64,000 bases of DNA from Ascidia mentula (taxonomy: Eukaryota; Chordata; Ascidiacea; Phlebobranchia; Ascidiidae). The position numbers and the translations under genes were made by a program. Where the stretch lies: assembly GCA_947561715.1 (NCBI GenBank), contig OX387203.1, positions 2,728,001 through 2,792,000 on the forward strand. The letters run 5' to 3'. How positions within the stretch are numbered: the stretch's first letter is position 1; each line of letters opens with the position of its first letter. Positions 59,742-64,000 of this stretch are shown here, piece after piece. The notes under the pieces are model-generated. The model did not search any database, was not told the origin of the DNA, and was given only the letters and a program-made list of their open reading frames with translations.

Positions 59742-62700
59742 TGCTAGGATTTACTTGTCAAATTACAGGCTCAGGCATAGATATTACAAATCTGATACAA
59801 TGGTTTGAGCTGTGCAGCATATCAATGGAATGTTATTTTTTACTACTAGAAAGAATCGCTTGTGCATATATATTTCACATGAAGTTGCTGAACTATAGGT
59901 AAAGTCTTATTGTACATTTTTTGCTGCAAATAGCATCTTACATATTTTCTTAAACGTTGGGCCCAACCTGATGCAAAACTATCACTTGCATTACTGATGA
60001 TTTTCTAACACCTTACCCCCATACTACTAAACTGATTCTGTAATTGGTGCATGTAAATGCCAATAAAACTATATCTTTTTGCAGGCGAGCTTGCACTTTG
60101 CGTTTAGCACCGCAATTGCAAATTTAACCTCGAGGACAGTTTGCCTTGCAACCTGCTTATCGGCTGAGAAAGCTAGTTAGAAAGCCTAAATTGGTAACAC
60201 GGCTTGAAACGAAAACAGGCCGTGGCAAAACATCAAAGCAACACTCATGCCCATGGTGCTGTTTGTGTGCTATTGTAACCATACCTTCTTCGTGTGCGCA
60301 CTGACGCCCGTGTAAGATACGAAAACCACAAGTTCGCCTCATATACCTTTGACAACCATTTGTATTTTCAAGCCTTGTTTTTCATAACAACGTCCGCTCG
60401 GACTGAACCCCTGGCAAAAGTTAACTTTACATTTTAGGAAAAGCAATGCCATATTGGTCTCTCTTCCACTCAAAGTACCCATGCTAAACAATGCAACACC
60501 ATCTAACAGTTTCGCACGTTTTTGTCCTGAACAGACCTTTTGCAGCGCGCTAAACAAACTTACCTCACTTCACGCTAAGTCAGACAGAGTGTTTGCACAA
60601 AGCAGATTCGGCAATATTTTAACCCCGGTTTTGGGAAACTACGCCGCACAGGGAAATCCCCGTTTAATTTCGTCACCGAGCTATTCATGTGCGAAGTAAA
60701 AGTCAGCCATGTGTTGCCAATTCGATCGGTGAAACCGGTATGCTCCATCAGGGATGTTAATGTTGCTTAAATACCCTCCATTTCGTCGCGATATTTGTGT
60801 TAATTCCAAACCCCAAAACTTCACCAGGTGGGGAAATCCGGCATTTTGTGGCAGTGTCATTCGATGATGACCGTGGTATCCTTTGCATGTAAGGGCACCA
60901 CTTGCCCTTTCACGTAAGATAATGTCAACCTTTCCAAATAATACAAGGTGTTGCAACTTTTGCGGTGGCATATGAGGCAATGCGACTGGAAATCGTCACC
61001 GCATTACATCATACCAAGTTGGGTGATATTCTGTGATATCTTTGCTTTAACTACAACCTCGTGCTTTTTTTTCATGTTTATGGAAAAAACATAAAGCTAT
61101 TACTTTTAATTTGTAGGTACTGTTTCGGTTCGTCGCAATACTATCAACAGGAACAACAATTTGTTTGTCTAGTTCAAAGAATAGTGCCTTGTCGGACCCG
61201 GATCTGTGCGTAACTAAAAATAAAGATCGGCCCCCTGCGGGTAGGAAGTGAGTCTATTTGTACAAAAACTTTCCCATTTTTATTCAAAGCACGGGCTATA
61301 TTTGCACATGGCAATTTATGGTTCCTTGTAACAATGGCCAACAACATAAAAATTAAGGACAATATCATGCACCGCACACCGTTTGAAAGACCAGTCATGT
61401 TTCCAGCTTGTACGATCAAAACATAGCGATGGGATATTCCCAAATTCCCATTCATGCCGTTACGTTTTAAGTAAATTTCTATGGCGATGAATACCGATAA
61501 TTCCCCTCGGAACATACAATTCCAACTATACGCCCTTTGACGTTAAATATACCGACCTTTACGTAAGCCTCGTATTGAGAAAGGGTCAAAGTGTATAATC
61601 TTACCAGGTTTATAGCGCAAAAAAAACCTGACAAAAATCGTGCTGTGTTCGCTAAAGGGGATGTGAGTGATCGGAAATTGTGAAAATTGTGCTGACATTC
61701 GTGAAGGCCAATTTTTTTGTTCAACGTTGCCCTCGGTTCCTGTTTCGTTTCGTACTATGAAGTGATGTTGCAATCGGAAGTTTTTGTAATTTTTTGCAAG
61801 ATCAATAACGCTTTACCTATACGACCGACTAAAGGTCCGAAAAAGTAGTTTAGGTTACCTTCCAGGAATTACTGTTCGTCAAGGTTTCAATGGTGGAAGT
61901 AACATGCTGGTTTAAGAACTTGTGTTTATAGAAATTCTCTATTGACACATCCGCATTAACAAGCCTAATGCAATTAAACAACAATCATTTGATTTGTTAC
62001 ATCTTCGGTACGGCTCTGCACGTAATTCACCCGACCTTCTCGCGCAACTACGCTTTGCTGTCATGGCACATGGACGCAGCAGTCATGTGACGTCCCGCTG
62101 TACGTCATCAGTTGTATTCTACCCACAGACAATGTCGCCAAGCGGACCAACGACAGCCATGCCGGTCGCCGTGCCAGTCACGTCCATGGAACATATTTTG
62201 AGGACGGCCATGTGAATGCAACGCCTTTGTGAAGTACAATGAGATACCGCCGTGACTTGCATTTTTCTGTTGTTATGTGACACCTGATGTGAGGGATATG
62301 AAAACTGACGTAGTTATTTCAGATACGAGTCTCGTTAAAAATCTAAGGGCAAATTAAGTATATCACCATTGCGTTGTTGATTAAATTAACTACGCGAGAG
62401 TCGTGACATACCACAGTACTGCGGTAAGGTGCTATACATTTTTTGACCTTTAATCTATAACCGAAAATTTTATTATGTCGGTAATACCCAATGCAATGTG
62501 TACAAAACGTGAGACCTGAAGTCGTGCGTGAGACCTTTCCTCGACGCCAGAAAATGAATGTGGAATAAACAGAAACGCAGGGCGGTGTTAAGTGAAATGG
62601 GAATGAAAAGAAGGAGGAACGAAATATTTGCACGCCCTTCACCAGTTGTTTGAAAGCATAACACGTTAGCTGTCTCTGCTTCTGTTCATCAGAATCCAGC

Positions 62701-64000
62701 GTATTGGGTTCAAATGGATCACGAAACTCTAAACGTTAAAGAATGTTATGCAACCTTGTGTTTGATTTGGATTCGAACTCATTTCCCAACCGTTGCCGAT
62801 AAGACATTAAAATTTAAATACAAGTTTCCAGTCGGGAAATTTCTCCTTTTCGCCACGCGAACGCTCACTTAAAATTGAATGGGGATTGTTGATTTAGCAC
62901 GGAATTTTCTCTCCTTTCAAACTATGGACTGTGGAAGCCAATGGCAACATAGCACTTTACGACTCGCTATCAGTGGAATAGAAGCAAAAGGGGGAATTTC
63001 CAAAGCGTTATCGGGCTTTCATGTTCCTAGACGTATTCATGTTTCCTTTATAGTTTTTTTCAAAGAAGCAAACACATGTTTTCGCACTGTTATAATTCTT
63101 TGGCTCTATTTGTACCAATTCGGCATAGTCTTACCAACAGGCGAAAAAACATGTTTCTGTTAAAAATAAAGATCAGCATATACTTAGACCGATTACTCCT
63201 ATTGAAGTGTATGCTGAATTGGTATTACGAATATAATGTGTCTTGCGTACAATTCATGATTAACTTTACATGTTTGTTGTGAGCGCCAATAACCTGGTAG
63301 CCTGAATGGACATACGAACTCTCCTAACAACCCATCGTTTCAAAGTTGTCATCACACTCGTATTAAAAACTAGTTTTTTTTGCAACAGCATTGGACCAAG
63401 TTACAGCTACCATGTTTGTGAGGCACCTGCACCTATGTGTCCAATTACGGCAAGTTCCTTCTTTAATCAGTAGCGACATCTTGCGTGGTTACTTTTATCA
63501 GCTTCCTATCACTAAAAATTCGCCTAGAAAAACACGAAGCTCGAAGTATAACTTTTAAATTAAATTTTAGAGGAACAATTTTTGGACTATTGATACGGTA
63601 ATACCATTTTAATCATTGTTGCGTTTATCGTGTCACTAAAATGTACCAAGGTATCGGTGCTGTACGGAAATTATCTGCGATATATTAAATGACATAGATT
63701 ACCACGTACGTTTTGTACATTCCTTGTATCCTCGAACGAGCCATGATCTGTTGCAAAATTACACAACAGAAACACAAAAAAAACAAAGAAAATTTTCAAA
63801 TTATTTGTTGCTGTAGGCCTACCTCATATAACAACAGATATCTTAATCATCATAAATCATATAATCAATGCAACAAAGCAATATATGAACTTGAAAATTC
63901 AGTTGTCTGAGGTAACAGTTTCCTGCTCCTGGTACCACTGTCAAACTGAGGATTCAGTTTACTCTTGCCCGCATCTCATTTGACGTAATTATATCGACAA
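59742..64000. other. Right-hand end, no gene supported
   Basis: AT-rich sequence upstream of the peptide cluster, containing the promoter of peptide gene 4. Open frames on both strands are short and lack domains. A CTGATGA-type fragment sits on the minus strand near 62686-62692, and a tRNA-B-box-like ggattcgaactc near 62769. A further unrelated gene may begin beyond the window. Confidence 0.4.

Overview
The window looks like tunicate (ascidian, Ciona-type) nuclear DNA. It is AT-rich with small multi-exon genes, many introns of 50-500 bp, short inverted-repeat elements, and a tail-to-tail pair of Distal-less/Dlx homeobox genes, an arrangement known from chordates including Ciona. No bacterial, organellar or viral gene organisation was seen. 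All gene models were made by hand from splice-site and reading-frame continuity; every multi-exon model listed keeps one open frame from ATG to stop.

Layout. 62-4059 (-): a nine-exon pancreatic-lipase-type gene (459 aa) with complete catalytic triad, lid and PLAT domain. 6823-10477 (+): a nine-exon B-box zinc-finger protein with coiled-coil-like middle and a long basic disordered tail (635 aa). 15034-18955 (+) and 20888-23296 (-): two convergent Dlx genes (504 and 529 aa), with an upstream Sox-like site cluster. 28263-29415 and 29765-30683 (+): two tandem two-exon paralogs with an alpha/beta-hydrolase-like nucleophile elbow (A-H-S-H-G-A) and conserved candidate Asp and His, family not recognised. 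30684-43453 is gene-poor.

43454-59741 (-) holds the most striking content: four tandem four-exon genes for short secreted precursors. Each has a signal peptide, a spacer, a dibasic cleavage site and a C-terminal six-cysteine core, C-x4/5-C-x4-C-x8/11-C-x2-C-x4/5-C. Intron phases are identical (1, 0, 1) in all four although the protein sequences have diverged strongly; three of the four predicted mature peptides are very basic. I do not recognise the family. Host-defence peptide or secreted signalling ligand are the leading guesses.

Smaller signals: three inverted-repeat elements carrying hammerhead-ribozyme-like core strings (resembling what is known from Penelope-like retroelements), tRNA-derived SINE-like pieces, a 19-bp minisatellite, and a few duplicated intergenic segments.
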